Below are positions 5,787-5,950 of a stretch of DNA of 5,950 bases, in pieces. Origin of the DNA: Bacteroidales bacterium (lineage in GTDB: Bacteria; Bacteroidota; Bacteroidia; Bacteroidales; UBA7960); NCBI GenBank assembly GCA_007131895.1, contig SLPR01000551.1:1-5950 (forward strand), written 5' to 3'. Positions within the stretch are counted from its first letter, which is position 1; each line of letters opens with the position of its first letter. The translations under genes were made by a program, and so were the position numbers. The notes under the pieces were generated by a model. It did no database searches, was not told the origin of the DNA, and saw only the letters and a program-made list of their open reading frames with translations.

Positions 5787-5950
5787 ATGATGAAGATTTT
5801 TTCTGTTTTGATTTTTGCAGTCTTTTTTACTGGTGGATGCACCGTAAGCAACAACAAAGACTCTGGAAAACCTATTTACCCTCACTACGATATTGACCTG
5901 CGCATATTCCCGCAAGCGCAAGAAATTGAAGTTAACGGGAAGTTAGAGCT
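5787..5950 (+). CDS. Putative lipoprotein, N-terminal fragment, possibly an M1-type peptidase
   Basis: The gene runs off the right edge after 54 complete codons. The product begins MMKIFSVLIFAVFFTGGC, a lipoprotein signal peptide: one Lys, a hydrophobic core at 4-14, and a lipobox-like TGGC with C18 as the lipidated residue. T at the -3 position is less usual than Leu. The residues after C18 (TVSNNKDSG) are polar, with a single K-D pair, so outer-membrane or surface localisation cannot be decided. The following PHYDIDLRIFPQAQEIEVNG resembles the start of the N-terminal beta domain of M1 metallopeptidases (aminopeptidase N family), where a Y-D-x-x-L strand is followed by a x-x-G-x-V/L strand. 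The zinc-binding HExxH region would lie beyond the window, so this assignment is tentative. The start is chosen for the strong Shine-Dalgarno sequence. Confidence 0.7.
   Translation, partial: MMKIFSVLIFAVFFTGGCTVSNNKDSGKPIYPHYDIDLRIFPQAQEIEVNGKLE

Overview
The window looks like chromosomal DNA from a member of the Bacteroidota (Bacteroidetes), probably an environmental Bacteroidales-, Marinilabiliales- or Flavobacteriia-like lineage. The evidence is a type IX secretion system (T9SS) C-terminal sorting domain, a collagen-like protein ending in a FISUMP domain, an acyltransferase of the NHPLGG type, AT-rich intergenic DNA, and start codons that mostly lack a Shine-Dalgarno sequence. The exact genus cannot be read from this sequence.

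Layout. Positions 1-42 hold a perfect 18-bp hairpin, probably the terminator of a gene left of the window. It is followed by about 550 bp of AT-rich DNA without a convincing gene but with a candidate Bacteroidetes-type promoter at 450-481. A PlsC-like acyltransferase (597-1481, +) converges on a class I-type HMG-CoA reductase (1508-2716, -) with only 26 bp between the stop codons. After a 517-bp intergenic region come two secreted-protein genes in the same direction: a small T9SS-sorted protein (3234-3725, +) and a 501-residue collagen-like/FISUMP protein (3825-5330, +). A 456-bp non-coding stretch with a 13-bp perfect hairpin follows. The window ends inside a lipoprotein gene (from 5787, +), preceded by the only strong Shine-Dalgarno sequence seen here.

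How the genes fit together. There is no obvious single pathway. The acyltransferase (membrane lipid acylation) and HMG-CoA reductase (mevalonate production for isoprenoids) both serve lipid metabolism, but they are convergent and not an operon. The T9SS protein and the collagen-like protein are plausible co-expressed surface or secreted products.

Most notable observation. A short dispersed repeat occurs three times in the same orientation (1462-1496, 3024-3044, 5683-5720), once at each boundary between transcription units. One copy encodes the last residues and stop region of the acyltransferase gene. It does not match a feature type I can name. Otherwise the window looks like ordinary Bacteroidota chromosome, and I see no convincing defence, mobile or biosynthetic system.
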